From the NCBI RefSeq assembly GCF_001625355.1, contig NZ_JSEE01000008.1, positions 146,840-210,839 on the forward strand: 64,000 bases of DNA, in the 5' to 3' direction. The stretch is from Marinomonas sp. TW1. GTDB lineage: Bacteria; Pseudomonadota; Gammaproteobacteria; Pseudomonadales; Marinomonadaceae. A program made the translations under genes and the position numbers. Shown piece after piece: positions 34,354 through 44,026 of the stretch; within the stretch, counting starts at the first letter, position 1; each line of letters begins with the position of its first letter. The notes beneath the pieces were generated by a model. The model had not been told where the DNA came from and did not search any database. It was given only the letters and a program-made list of their open reading frames with translations.

Positions 34354-37300
34354 ATGCGAACAGTTAAGCACTTCAACAATACGACTTCTCTACTTGTCTG
34401 GGTAATGGCAGGTGTGGTGTTGTTTGCCACTCTCATTGGTGCGGCCATCTTAGCCAATACAATTCACAATCTTCGCATCCAACAGCAACAGCTGGCTGAA
34501 CAACAAAATGCCATGTTACGTAATACCGCTAAGCTGAGTGAAATCGTCCCAGCTCAACATAATGCCATGCACCAGCATTTAACAGAAAGTGACCACAACC
34601 ACGAGCTAAATCCTGAGGCTTGGCTTACCCAATATCAACAAGCCGCCACAGACTTACAAAACAGCTCTGGACAACAAATAGAGCTGTTGGCTTTAGCAGA
34701 TCGTCTAAAGCAGCAAGGCATGGCAATCGAGAGTATTTTTAATCGCGTAGAAGACTGGCATGAACGCAAAGCAGAGTTTGTTGCCCAGTCCGCATTAAAC
34801 CGACGTATTGAACAATCACAATTAAAAGTCGAAGCACTGCGTAGTTTGGCGAACGCCCTAAATAGTCGCTACCGCCAACAGGAAAATCGCACCCTGTACG
34901 AATACAATCAACAACAAGAGAACAGTCCGTCCAACCTGCTTGAATACTATATCAGTTTGAGAGACACCCATTTAGATACCGCTTTAACGACGATCATTGA
35001 AGACGTTGTGGCACTTGATACGGCCTTGTTTTCTCTGTTTTACATTAACAATATCAACGAACTAAACGACCTAATTAACAACAGCTTGACGCCTTCTATT
35101 GTGCTGTTGGAAGAGGCGGTTGAGGTTATTCGTTCCGTTTACCCTGCTTACGCAACCAGCATCGATCGTCAAATTAGGGACCTAACAAACATCCTTTATA
35201 ACAATCAAGAACCGCGATCAGAGCAAGGTCAAGACAGCGCTCAGCCAACCGCCGCTTTGCTTAGTGACCTTAGAAAAAACATTGCCTTAGAAAATGAAGC
35301 CAAGGTGCTAGGTCAAGCATTAGACAATACTTTCTTCCCCATCGAATCCTATTTAGACCAGATCAACATTTTGGTACAAAAAGAATCGCACTTATTTGAA
35401 AAGCAGATCGGGGACGAACTTCAAACCGTCAGTCTAAAATCCACCCTCATCAGCGCTGGTACTATTTTCATCACCCTTTTACTCGCTTGGGCGATCTCGA
35501 GAAAGCTATCCCGTCAACTTAAACACATCATTGAGAGTGAAGATCGTTTTCGTTCTATGTTTGAATCCTCTCCAGATCCTGCTTGGATTATGGTGAATGA
35601 GCAAATAGTAGAAATAAATGAAGCCGCCAAGCTCAAACTGAGCCATATATTTAGCGACCTTAAACAGCACTCGCTCCTTTATCTCACACCGACATTCCAA
35701 GCCAATGGAAAGCATTCATCAGGGGAAGTTGAGACACTGATTAATACGGTTAAAGCGACAGGGCAAGCGCAGACAGAGTGGCTATTTAGAGGCGATAATG
35801 CCCAGCCGATATACGCCGACATGACCTTGCTATCCGTGACGTATCAGGATCAAAAAGCCATCATCTGTACTTGGCGAGACATCACCAAACGTCAACAAAC
35901 CCAACGTTCTTTGGAGTCTTACAAAGAGCAATTGGAACAGGAGATTGAAGAGCAAACCTTTGAGCTAAAACAAGCAAAAGAGGTCGCCGAAAAAGCCAAT
36001 CAAGCGAAAAGTGACTTTCTGGCCAATATGAGCCATGAAATTCGTACGCCAATGAACTCCATCATTGGTATGTCCCATCTCGCATTACAAACGGGTCTCG
36101 AGGAAAAACCACAAAATTACATTCAAAAGGTACTGGGTTCTGCGGAATCTCTACTCGGCATCATTAACGACATCCTCGACTTTTCGAAAATTGAAGCCGG
36201 TAAAGTCGAAATCGAAAAACACCCTTTCCACCTGCAAGATGTCCTATCCGATGTGGCCAACATTTTGTCTTTAAAAGTGGAAGACAAAGGCCTTGAGCTC
36301 ATCTTCAACGTTTCGCCAGAACTGCCAAACCACTTTATTGGTGATGCCTTACGCCTCAGACAAATTTTACTTAATTTGGGCAATAATGCAGTCAAATTCA
36401 CCAGCAGCGGCGAAGTGATTATTCACGTAGGACTCAATCAGATACTCAATGACCGAGAAATGGAATTGCATTTTTCTGTTCAAGATACTGGCATTGGCAT
36501 CAGTGAAGAGAGTCAAAAACATCTGTTTCGCTCTTTCTCACAAGCCGACTCATCGACGACTCGACGCTTTGGTGGAACCGGACTGGGGCTCGCAATTTCA
36601 AAGCAATTGTCCGAACTCATGGGTGGTGAAATTTGGGTAGAAAGCAAAGAAGATCAAGGCAGTACGTTTCACTTTACCATTCAGCTGACCACCTCAGACG
36701 CCATAAAACAGCAGAGCGATGTGACACACATGCCCAGCATTCAACGCGTGTTGGTGGTGGACGACAATGATGCGGCAAGAGAAATACTCAGCTCAAACGT
36801 CAAAGCCTTAGGACTTTGCTGTGATTCAGCAAAAGATGGCTTTCAAGCGCTTGAGCGAGTTCAACGAGCCCAATCTGAAGGCAGCGAATACCAACTGATT
36901 TTGGTCGATTGGCAAATGCCCGAAATGGATGGCATCGAAACCTGTCGCCACATTCTAAATCAGTCGGACAAAACGCTACCGACTATGATCATGGTCACCG
37001 CACACAGCTTAGCGACCGTTAGACAAGCAGCCAATGATTTAAACATCGCCGGCTACTTAACCAAGCCAGTCACTTTATCTAGTCTGTTTGATGCCATCAT
37101 GTCGTCTCATCGTTTGGATCAAACCGTCATCATTCAGCAGGTAGACAGGGACGAGCCACCAACACACTACTCGAATCTAGAAGGTGCACGTATTCTCTTA
37201 GTAGAAGACAACGAGATTAATCGAGAATTAGCCGAAGAATTACTCAACCAACAAAAAGTCGAACTCAGTGTGGCGATGAATGGCCAAGAAGCGCTAGAGC

Positions 37301-38202
37301 TCATTGAAAGCAACACTTTCGATCTCGTCCTAATGGATTGCCAGATGCCCGTCATGGATGGCTATCAAGCCACTCGCGCCATTCGTCAACAAGCAAAACA
37401 TGACCGTTTGCCAATCATTGCCCTGACCGCCAATGTGTTAACTCATGACATTCAAAGAGCCATAGAAGCGGGCATGAATGACCATATTTCCAAGCCTATT
37501 AACATTCATAATATGTTTTCGACGCTAGCCAAATGGTTACCTGAGACTGAGCCACTAACACACCACACTCAAGCCGATTCGGCTGTGGATGATGACTCAG
37601 TCCTACCACCCAATTTGGCTCTGCCACATTTGCCTAACATCAATATCAAACAAGGGCTGAAGCATACTCATAGCCAAGCACTCTATTGCAAAATGCTGAC
37701 CCGTTTCCTTGAGAAGTACCAAACCTTCATCATGGAATTTGAACAACATTTGGCACAACAAGAATGGGCTGACGCCAAGCGTTTAAACCATACCTTGAAA
37801 TCGATTGCCGCCACATTGGGAATGACCAATCTGAGCAAGATGGCCGCTGAGCTGGAGACAGATTGTTCACAACAAAACGTCAAAGCCGAACTGGCATTTG
37901 AGCTCGAAAGCATCCTGAATGGTTTAATGCTATGGCAGTCCAAATTGCCGAAGAACAGCAACGTTCAAGGTGAAGAAAAATCCTTGAGTGCTGAGGAAAA
38001 ACACAAACAATTGAGCGAGTTACGCCATTACTTGGAGCAAAATTCAATCCAAGCGCAAGACCTTGCGCAGCAGCTTGCCCCTTACTTCAACAAGGACGAT
38101 GAAAAAACTTTATTCAAACTGATTTGTGATGCCCTAGCCTATTATGACTTTGATAGTGCCTTAGCTTGCATCGACAACTTAGACAAAAAGATTCAATCTT
38201 AG
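34354..38202 (+). CDS. Hybrid sensor histidine kinase (PAS, HisKA, HATPase, two REC, HPt)
   Basis: A 1282-aa tripartite membrane histidine kinase. Helix 1 at about residues 13-37, a periplasmic, Gln-rich coiled-coil sensor (about 38-362), helix 2 (about 364-385), PAS (about 397-510), a coiled-coil linker, HisKA with [16 protein letters not shown] (phospho-His561), HATPase with [12 protein letters not shown]1 with Asp852 in [14 protein letters not shown]2 with Asp995 in [11 protein letters not shown], and a C-terminal HPt with His1146 (RLNHTLKSI). All phosphorelay residues are present, so it looks active. The following HD-GYP response regulator, 12 bases away, is a probable partner. The signal is unknown. 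Confidence 0.92.
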   Translation: MRTVKHFNNTTSLLVWVMAGVVLFATLIGAAILANTIHNLRIQQQQLAEQQNAMLRNTAKLSEIVPAQHNAMHQHLTESDHNHELNPEAWLTQYQQAATDLQNSSGQQIELLALADRLKQQGMAIESIFNRVEDWHERKAEFVAQSALNRRIEQSQLKVEALRSLANALNSRYRQQENRTLYEYNQQQENSPSNLLEYYISLRDTHLDTALTTIIEDVVALDTALFSLFYINNINELNDLINNSLTPSIVLLEEAVEVIRSVYPAYATSIDRQIRDLTNILYNNQEPRSEQGQDSAQPTAALLSDLRKNIALENEAKVLGQALDNTFFPIESYLDQINILVQKESHLFEKQIGDELQTVSLKSTLISAGTIFITLLLAWAISRKLSRQLKHIIESEDRFRSMFESSPDPAWIMVNEQIVEINEAAKLKLSHIFSDLKQHSLLYLTPTFQANGKHSSGEVETLINTVKATGQAQTEWLFRGDNAQPIYADMTLLSVTYQDQKAIICTWRDITKRQQTQRSLESYKEQLEQEIEEQTFELKQAKEVAEKANQAKSDFLANMSHEIRTPMNSIIGMSHLALQTGLEEKPQNYIQKVLGSAESLLGIINDILDFSKIEAGKVEIEKHPFHLQDVLSDVANILSLKVEDKGLELIFNVSPELPNHFIGDALRLRQILLNLGNNAVKFTSSGEVIIHVGLNQILNDREMELHFSVQDTGIGISEESQKHLFRSFSQADSSTTRRFGGTGLGLAISKQLSELMGGEIWVESKEDQGSTFHFTIQLTTSDAIKQQSDVTHMPSIQRVLVVDDNDAAREILSSNVKALGLCCDSAKDGFQALERVQRAQSEGSEYQLILVDWQMPEMDGIETCRHILNQSDKTLPTMIMVTAHSLATVRQAANDLNIAGYLTKPVTLSSLFDAIMSSHRLDQTVIIQQVDRDEPPTHYSNLEGARILLVEDNEINRELAEELLNQQKVELSVAMNGQEALELIESNTFDLVLMDCQMPVMDGYQATRAIRQQAKHDRLPIIALTANVLTHDIQRAIEAGMNDHISKPINIHNMFSTLAKWLPETEPLTHHTQADSAVDDDSVLPPNLALPHLPNINIKQGLKHTHSQALYCKMLTRFLEKYQTFIMEFEQHLAQQEWADAKRLNHTLKSIAATLGMTNLSKMAAELETDCSQQNVKAELAFELESILNGLMLWQSKLPKNSNVQGEEKSLSAEEKHKQLSELRHYLEQNSIQAQDLAQQLAPYFNKDDEKTLFKLICDALAYYDFDSALACIDNLDKKIQS

Positions 38203-38213
38203 CGAGTTTAATT

Positions 38214-39317
38214 ATGACCAACATCAGCAACCTTTATCCCGCCGATGACACCCCGCAAGCGACCATCTTGCTGGTCGACGATACACCGGAAAACATCGAT
38301 CTGTTGGCCGCGTCCCTGCGTGACGACTATCAATTGAAGGTCGCTCTCAACGGTGAACGAGCATTGGCCATCACTCAAGACAAGCGCCTGCCAAAACCAG
38401 ACCTGATTTTACTCGACGTTATGATGCCTGAAATGGACGGTTACGAAGTATGTAAACGTTTAAAAGCGGATCCGACAACCGCGCACATTCCGGTGATTTT
38501 CGTGACCGCCAAACATGAAATAGGGGATGAAGAGTACGGCTTTGACCTAGGCGCGGTGGACTACATTACCAAACCTTTTACTCCCAGCTTGGTTCGTGCT
38601 CGTGTGCGTACCCATTTGGCGCTATTCAATCAAAATCGTCAGTTATTCAACCAGGTACAAGAACGAACCAAGGCCTTACAAGACAGTAAACTGCGCATCA
38701 TTCAACATCTTGGTAAAGCCGTTGAATACAAGGACAATGAAACCGGTGCTCATGTCATCAGAATGAGCCTCATCACGCGCTTATTGGCCGAACATACCGT
38801 CAGCGATCAAGCTTGGGTAGAGCGCATTTTTCAAGCCGCACCTATGCATGATGTTGGTAAAATAGGGGTGTCTGATCACATTCTGCGCAAACCCGGTAAA
38901 CTGACCCCAGAAGAGTGGAATGAGATGAAAAAACACCCTCTTATCGGTGCACAGATTCTTGAGTCTGACGACGACCCATTGTTGTTCATGGCCAGTGTGG
39001 TGTCTTTAACCCATCATGAAAAGTGGGATGGCAGTGGCTACCCAAACAGTTTAATGGCGGATCAAATCCCATTAGAAGGACGCATCGTGGCAGTCGCGGA
39101 TGTGATTGATGCCTTGATGTCCAAGCGACCGTATAAAGAGCCGTGGAGCGTCGAGCAAACCATCGACTATCTAGTTGAACAAAAAGGCAAACACTTCGAT
39201 CCCGACTTGGCAGATCTGGCCATCAAGCTGATGCCACAAATTGTCGACATTCGAGCGTTATATCCTGACGAACCATCGAACCTACTTGACGATAGCTTTT
39301 TTAAATTAGCATACTAA
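38214..39317 (+). CDS. Response regulator with HD-GYP c-di-GMP phosphodiesterase domain
   Basis: A 367-aa protein with an N-terminal receiver (about 17-135; LVDDTPENIDLLAASL, phospho-Asp68 in LLDVMMPEMDGYEVC) and a C-terminal HD-GYP domain (about 175-345; HVIRMS, MHDVGKIGVSDHIL and HHEKWDGSGYP). HD-GYP enzymes hydrolyse c-di-GMP. The in-frame start at 38166 lies within the kinase gene, but the ATG at 38214 gives the usual N-terminus. It likely receives phosphate from the kinase HPt and links it to c-di-GMP. It is the second c-di-GMP phosphodiesterase in the window. Confidence 0.9.
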   Translation: MTNISNLYPADDTPQATILLVDDTPENIDLLAASLRDDYQLKVALNGERALAITQDKRLPKPDLILLDVMMPEMDGYEVCKRLKADPTTAHIPVIFVTAKHEIGDEEYGFDLGAVDYITKPFTPSLVRARVRTHLALFNQNRQLFNQVQERTKALQDSKLRIIQHLGKAVEYKDNETGAHVIRMSLITRLLAEHTVSDQAWVERIFQAAPMHDVGKIGVSDHILRKPGKLTPEEWNEMKKHPLIGAQILESDDDPLLFMASVVSLTHHEKWDGSGYPNSLMADQIPLEGRIVAVADVIDALMSKRPYKEPWSVEQTIDYLVEQKGKHFDPDLADLAIKLMPQIVDIRALYPDEPSNLLDDSFFKLAY

Positions 39318-39399
39318 ATAATAACAATTTTATTAATTATCGAAGGTCTTCTAATATGTGTCCTGTTGGTAACGCAAACACTTATTAGGAGACACACAA

Positions 39400-39957
39400 A
39401 TGATCAACACTCAAATCAAACCATTTAACGCAACGGCTTTTAAAAACGGCGAATTCGTCGAAATTTCTGAAAAAGATGTACTAGGCAAATGGGCCGTGTT
39501 CTTCTTCTACCCTGCTGACTTCACTTTCGTATGCCCAACGGAACTTGGCGATGTTGCAGACAAATACGAAGAGCTACAATCTCGTGGCGTTGAAGTATTC
39601 TCTGTTTCTACAGACACACACTTCACTCACAAAGCGTGGCACGACAGCTCTGACACCATCGGTAAAATCAACTACTACATGGTTGGCGACCAAACTGGCA
39701 ACATCACTAACAACTTCAACGTAATGCGTGAAGGCCAAGGCCTTGCTGACCGAGCTACTTTCCTAATCGATCCAGAAGGCACAATCCAAGCCATGGAAAT
39801 CACAGCAGAAGGCATCGGCCGTGACGCGGAAGACCTACTACGCAAAGTGAAAGCAGCACAATACGTTGCCGCTCACCCAGGCGAAGTTTGCCCAGCAAAA
39901 TGGAAAGAAGGCGAAGCAACATTGGCTCCTTCTCTAGACCTAGTCGGCAAAATCTAA
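39400..39957 (+). CDS. ahpC: Alkyl hydroperoxide reductase subunit AhpC (peroxiredoxin)
   Basis: A typical 2-Cys peroxiredoxin (185 aa), reducing hydrogen peroxide and organic peroxides. The peroxidatic cysteine sits in [12 protein letters not shown] (about residue 47) and the resolving cysteine in [10 protein letters not shown] (about residue 166). It lies directly upstream of its reductase ahpF. TTAGGAGACACACAA precedes the ATG. Codon use appears strongly biased, as expected of a highly expressed gene. No convincing OxyR site was seen in the 82-base upstream gap. Confidence 0.96.
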   Translation: MINTQIKPFNATAFKNGEFVEISEKDVLGKWAVFFFYPADFTFVCPTELGDVADKYEELQSRGVEVFSVSTDTHFTHKAWHDSSDTIGKINYYMVGDQTGNITNNFNVMREGQGLADRATFLIDPEGTIQAMEITAEGIGRDAEDLLRKVKAAQYVAAHPGEVCPAKWKEGEATLAPSLDLVGKI

Positions 39958-39972
39958 GACGACTTCCCTGCA

Positions 39973-39993
39973 GTTGGGTGCGCCGCACCCAAC
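39973..39993 (+). repeat. GC-rich hairpin between ahpC and ahpF
   Basis: GTTGGGTG (39973-39980) and CACCCAAC (39986-39993) flank CGCCG. It lies 16 bases after ahpC, with no clear T tract. It could limit read-through to ahpF or stabilise the ahpC message. Confidence 0.5.
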
Positions 39994-40132
39994 TTCGGGC
40001 TTTCGCCAGATCTTGGATAACAGCCCTCAATAACTCAAATTTCGGTACTCCATCCTCAAGCCACGCTTGCTAGGCATGACTTTTTTCGCCCGAAATTTAT
40101 GGTAATTCTCAATTTAAAACGGATTAGACACT

Positions 40133-41680
40133 ATGTTAGACGCAAATATGAAACAACAATTGGGCACCTACCTTCAAAATATCGTTAATCCGATTGAGAT
40201 TACTGTGTCCACTAATGGCAACGATAAATCAGCCGAATTGATTGCCCTTGCACAAGATATCGAATCACTAAACACCGCCAAAATTGGCGTAACCATTGAT
40301 GAGAACCCAAGTGGTCGTGCACCACAAATGGCCATTGGCCCAAAAGGTGAAGCACCTCGCGTTCGCTTTGCAGGTATACCAATGGGACACGAATTTACCT
40401 CTCTTGTGCTAGCGCTTTTGCAAGCCGGTGGTCACCCATCGAAAGCCGCACAGGACACCCTAGAACAAATTAAAGGTTTGGACAGTGAGCTCAACTTCGA
40501 GGTGTACATTTCCCTCTCTTGCCATAATTGCCCAGACGTCGTACAAGCCGTTAACCTAATGGCCGTACTGAATCCGAAAGTGACCGCGACGATGATCGAC
40601 GGCGCACTTTTCCAAAGCGAAGTAGACGACCGCAACATCATGGCCGTCCCTTCTGTTTACCTAAATGGTGAGCACTTTGGTCAAGGTCGTATGATGCTGG
40701 ACGAAATATTGAACAAAGTCGACACGGGTGCTTCCGATAAACAAGCGGCCGCATTATCCGAAAAAGAAGCGTATGACGTCTTAGTCGTTGGTGGTGGGCC
40801 AGCTGGCGCAGCCGCCGCCATTTACTCTGCTCGTAAAGGCATTCGTACCGGCATCGTCGCAGAACGTTTTGGTGGTCAAGTCGCTGACACCATGGCCATT
40901 GAAAACTTTATTTCCGTCAAAGCCACAGACGGCCCTAAATTGGTCGCCGGCTTAGAGCAGCACGTACTGGATTACGATGTTGACTTAATGAAGACACAAA
41001 AAGCAGTTCGCTTAGAAAAGAAAGAATTTGTCGAAGTCGAATTGGAAAACGGTGCCGTTCTTAAGAGTAAAACAGTGGTTTTAGCCACTGGCGCTCGTTG
41101 GAGAGAAATGAACGTCCCTGGCGAACAAGAATACCGAGGTAAAGGCGTAGCCTACTGCCCGCACTGTGATGGTCCACTGTTCAAAGGTAAGAAAACGGCC
41201 GTCATTGGTGGTGGTAACTCGGGTATCGAAGCGGCCATTGACCTTGCGGGCATCGTTCAGCACGTTACTGTTCTGGAGTTTGGTGACACACTTCGCGCCG
41301 ACGATGTACTGGTCAAAAAAGCCGAGTCGCTTGCTAACGTGACCATCATCAAAAATGCCATGACGACAGAAGTGTTGGGCGATGGCGAACGCGTGATCGG
41401 TCTAAAATACACAGATCGCAAGACGGACGAAGCGCACCTAGTGGATGTGGCGGGTATCTTTGTACAAATCGGCTTGGTACCAAACAGTGAGTTCCTAAAA
41501 GACACACTGGAACTGACCAACCGAGGCGAAATTGTGGTGAACGGACACGGAGAAACCTCATTACCGGGCGTCTTTGCCGCGGGTGATGTGACCACCGCAC
41601 CATACAAACAAATCATCATCTCAATGGGTTCAGGTGCAACGGCTGCCCTCGGTGCATTTGATTACCTAATCCGCCAATAG
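40133..41680 (+). CDS. ahpF: Alkyl hydroperoxide reductase subunit AhpF
   Basis: The flavoprotein disulfide reductase for AhpC (515 aa). An N-terminal two-fold thioredoxin-like domain (about 1-195) carries the CHNC pair (SLSCHNCPD), and the C-terminal TrxR-like part carries FAD motif [19 protein letters not shown] (about 216-234), the CPHC redox pair (AYCPHCDGP, about 340-348) and an NADH motif [17 protein letters not shown]. It lies 175 bases after ahpC, with a hairpin between, and is followed by an inverted repeat and a strong terminator. Confidence 0.96.
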   Translation: MLDANMKQQLGTYLQNIVNPIEITVSTNGNDKSAELIALAQDIESLNTAKIGVTIDENPSGRAPQMAIGPKGEAPRVRFAGIPMGHEFTSLVLALLQAGGHPSKAAQDTLEQIKGLDSELNFEVYISLSCHNCPDVVQAVNLMAVLNPKVTATMIDGALFQSEVDDRNIMAVPSVYLNGEHFGQGRMMLDEILNKVDTGASDKQAAALSEKEAYDVLVVGGGPAGAAAAIYSARKGIRTGIVAERFGGQVADTMAIENFISVKATDGPKLVAGLEQHVLDYDVDLMKTQKAVRLEKKEFVEVELENGAVLKSKTVVLATGARWREMNVPGEQEYRGKGVAYCPHCDGPLFKGKKTAVIGGGNSGIEAAIDLAGIVQHVTVLEFGDTLRADDVLVKKAESLANVTIIKNAMTTEVLGDGERVIGLKYTDRKTDEAHLVDVAGIFVQIGLVPNSEFLKDTLELTNRGEIVVNGHGETSLPGVFAAGDVTTAPYKQIIISMGSGATAALGAFDYLIRQ

Positions 41681-41700
41681 CCGATTAGGTAAGATATACG

Positions 41701-41730
41701 CTGAATTGAAGACCCCTTCTTTCAATTCAG
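41701..41730 (+). repeat. Perfect 10-base inverted repeat after ahpF
   Basis: CTGAATTGAA (41701-41710) and TTCAATTCAG (41721-41730) form arms around a ten-base loop, 20 bases after the ahpF stop and 24 bases before the terminator. It is AT-rich and has no T tract. The role is unknown; it could protect the 3' end of the message. Confidence 0.45.
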
Positions 41731-41753
41731 CCGCTACTCATTCAGACCTTGAT

Positions 41754-41786
41754 ACGCCCTTTGCACTTCGCAAAGGGCGTTTTTTT
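41754..41786 (+). terminator. Terminator after ahpF
   Basis: ACGCCCTTTG (41754-41763) pairs with CAAAGGGCGT (41771-41780) around CACTTCG, followed by six Ts. Confidence 0.9.
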
Positions 41787-41811
41787 CATTTCAAAACGAT
41801 ACCGACAAGAT

Positions 41812-41877
41812 AGAAACAAACCACCAGCCTCGCTCCACGCGCAAGCGCGTAAAGCCGCTCGACGGGAGTTTGTTTCT
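41812..41877. repeat. 66-base inverted-repeat element with internal hairpin, upstream of the KAP gene
   Basis: AGAAACAAAC (41812-41821) and GTTTGTTTCT (41868-41877) are perfect ten-base arms. The inner part contains a small hairpin ACGCG-CAAG-CGCGT at 41837-41850 and is much richer in GC than the flanks. It does not have the conserved core sites of an integron attC. The gap from 41681 to 42018 holds no gene; this element, the ahpF terminator and an AT-rich stretch upstream of the KAP gene are its only structures. A repeated palindromic element or insertion scar is possible. Confidence 0.4.
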
Positions 41878-42018
41878 CTTCAATTAATAACGAGAATTCT
41901 TAATTAAATTGCAGTTAACCATATAAATGAATAGGCTAAATAAATACATTGCCTAAGTGACTATTTAATACAGTCTAAAATAATGCCAGCATATTGATTT
42001 ATGTAAGGATACATCCCA

Positions 42019-43701
42019 ATGCCAGAAAAAATCGCTCTCGATTGGTCTAATAAAGATGTCATCGAAGAAGAATCATTCCCTCGAGATACATTAAACCGCG
42101 CCAAATACGCCGAGTTCTTGACGCAATTTCTGGTTGGACAAGGTTACGACACAACAAGAGAACCAAACGATGAAAAGCGTAATTATGTACTGAACCTCAA
42201 TTCCGAATGGGGTTCGGGCAAAACCTACTTCCTTAAACGCTGGTCGCACGATCTAAAAGCGCATTTCCCTGTTGTTTATATCGACGCATGGCAACAAGAC
42301 TACTCTGACGATCCGTTGATGACGGCAGTTTCTTCCATTATCAAGCAGCTTAGAGATCAGGCAAAGATGCCTGAAAACAGTCCAAAATTTCAACTTCCGA
42401 AAAAAGCCTTAGGACTTCTAAAAGCAGCTTTGCCGGGCTTCGCAAAAAGTGTGGCAAAGCGTTATTTAGACATCGATCTTGCCGCACTAATGCAGGCGAA
42501 CGATGAATCAGAGTTAGAAAAAGTTAAAGATGAGAATGGCAACCTAATAGACATGGGGGACCTGGCTTCAACAATGGTGAAGCAACTTATTGATGAGCAT
42601 GATGGCAAAAAGAAAGCTATTAATGACTTAAAAATTCATGTGGCAAATTGGGTTAAAACGGTTACTGAAACACAAGAACTGACATATCCTGCTTTTATTT
42701 TTATTGATGAATTAGATCGTTGTCGCCCTAACTATGCAGTGGAAATGCTCGAAACCATCAAGCACATTTTTGATATCAAAGGCATTGTCTTTGTCGTCGC
42801 CACAGATACCGAGCAACTTCAACATGCAGTCAAAGCCATTTATGGCGAAGGCTTCGATGCTCGTCTTTACCTTGGTCGTTTCTTTAACAGCCGCTTTAGT
42901 CTTAAAGCGCCAGACCTAAAAAGTTTTTTGGAAGTACATACTGACATCAGCAAATTATCGGGCGAGTATCTAGCAAACGCAGGGATTCAAATTCTTCCCC
43001 CAAACGAAAATGCAAAGGTCACGCTCAGTAATATTTCCATGATTCTAGGTGCGTTTAAAATGCCACCTAGAACCGCCATTCAGATTGCCGATCGAGTTGT
43101 GGCAACCATTTCCAATATGCCAAATGGCTCTAAAATTGATATTTTGATGCTGACAACCTTGCTATGTCTAAACGAAGAAGACCATAAGCGATTTCAAGAC
43201 ATTGTTGCGGGGCGTTTTGAATATAAAAGTAAGGGGGGAAAAGACATTTTTCTCTCTGGATATTTAAGTGAGCGGTTTGAACAAAACAATGGCATCTTAA
43301 AAATACAAATCAACCCTAGTGAAGATTCAAACGCTTTTAAAAATCCATACAAACCTACTTGCACTCACTATCCAGCAGGTCTTTATGAAACGTCATTCAA
43401 TGATTATCTAAAAAAGCTATTTAGCTCTCACTGTGGTAGCCAAAACAACTTCTTAGGATTTCTTGATCTGAATAGGGAAGCAGATACACAAACCCCGTTC
43501 GAGCGCATACAGGAAGAACTACGTTCCAATTACAACCAACCGCGTAAAGAGAATAAGCCATTAACTAACAGTGGATTATTATGGCTACAAGCTCATTATT
43601 ACAAAGACAAATTTGATCAGGTCTCAATAGAAAAATACAGAGATTACGTCGAATTGGCTTCCGCGTTAGACCTGATTGAAGAGGACACAAAACATGACTA
43701 A
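42019..43701 (+). CDS. KAP-family P-loop NTPase
   Basis: A 560-aa protein of the KAP NTPase family (STAND-related ATPases that include the phage-exclusion protein PifA and the neuronal Kidins220). Walker A is EWGSGKT (residues 63-69), preceded by YVLNLN; VVYIDAWQQDYSDDPL (about 85-100) is the KAP-type W-x-D segment; Walker B is FIFIDELDRCRP (226-237) with acidic Asp230, Glu231 and Asp233. VVATDTEQL (259-267) matches the sensor region. No clear transmembrane helix lies between the Walker motifs, unlike many KAP proteins, so it is probably soluble. It overlaps the following HTH gene by 8 bases. The function is unknown; defence or plasmid/phage exclusion is an inference from PifA. Confidence 0.85.
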   Translation: MPEKIALDWSNKDVIEEESFPRDTLNRAKYAEFLTQFLVGQGYDTTREPNDEKRNYVLNLNSEWGSGKTYFLKRWSHDLKAHFPVVYIDAWQQDYSDDPLMTAVSSIIKQLRDQAKMPENSPKFQLPKKALGLLKAALPGFAKSVAKRYLDIDLAALMQANDESELEKVKDENGNLIDMGDLASTMVKQLIDEHDGKKKAINDLKIHVANWVKTVTETQELTYPAFIFIDELDRCRPNYAVEMLETIKHIFDIKGIVFVVATDTEQLQHAVKAIYGEGFDARLYLGRFFNSRFSLKAPDLKSFLEVHTDISKLSGEYLANAGIQILPPNENAKVTLSNISMILGAFKMPPRTAIQIADRVVATISNMPNGSKIDILMLTTLLCLNEEDHKRFQDIVAGRFEYKSKGGKDIFLSGYLSERFEQNNGILKIQINPSEDSNAFKNPYKPTCTHYPAGLYETSFNDYLKKLFSSHCGSQNNFLGFLDLNREADTQTPFERIQEELRSNYNQPRKENKPLTNSGLLWLQAHYYKDKFDQVSIEKYRDYVELASALDLIEEDTKHD

Positions 43702-43975
43702 CAAACACATTGGACCTTCCTTTGATGACTTCTTAGGAGAGGAAGGTATCTTAGCTGAAACCAACGCTGTTGCTATAAAACGAGTGGTAGCTTGGCAGAT
43801 TCAACAGAAGATTGAACACGAACATTTATCCAAAACTAAAATGGCGAAGTTGATGAAAACGAGCCGTTCTGGACTAGATAGACTTCTTGACCCAAACAAT
43901 ACATCTGTCACGCTTCATACATTGGATAACGCCGCGAAAGCGTTAGGTAAAAAGTTAAAATTAGAGCTTATCTAA
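43694..43975 (+). CDS. Antitoxin-like HTH protein (XRE family) coupled to the KAP gene
   Basis: A 93-aa protein with a short N-terminal segment FDDFLGEEGILAET and an XRE HTH (about residues 40-80; SKTKMAKLMKTSRSGLDRLLDP), ending TLDNAAKALGKKLKLELI. This pattern is common in small antitoxin-type regulators that normally pair with RelE/HigB-like toxins. Here the partner gene position is taken by the KAP NTPase, whose stop codon it overlaps by 8 bases. The ATG at 43694 is preferred to an earlier codon in the frame because it starts at the usual N-terminus. It is probably the regulator of the module; whether it neutralises the NTPase is unknown. Confidence 0.8.
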   Translation: MTNKHIGPSFDDFLGEEGILAETNAVAIKRVVAWQIQQKIEHEHLSKTKMAKLMKTSRSGLDRLLDPNNTSVTLHTLDNAAKALGKKLKLELI

Positions 43976-43977
43976 AA

Positions 43978-44013
43978 AGCCAATACAAACCTTAATTCGT
44001 ATTGGCTGTTTAT
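43978..44013. terminator. Bidirectional terminator between the HTH and acid phosphatase genes
   Basis: AGCCAATAC (43978-43986) and GTATTGGCT (43999-44007) form a perfect nine-base stem. The minus-strand reading is followed by TTTTTA and the plus-strand reading by GTTTAT, so it serves both convergent genes, best on the minus strand. Confidence 0.75.
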
Positions 44014-44026
44014 GTTCTATTCAGCG

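Noticed and set aside
39318..39399. OxyR binding site before ahpC
   Set aside because: I looked for four ATAG/CTAT-type contacts at the right spacing and found only scattered AT-rich matches.
41812..41877. Integron attC site
   Set aside because: The arms AGAAACAAAC/GTTTGTTTCT do not match the RYYYAAC and GTTRRRY core sites, and no integrase is present.
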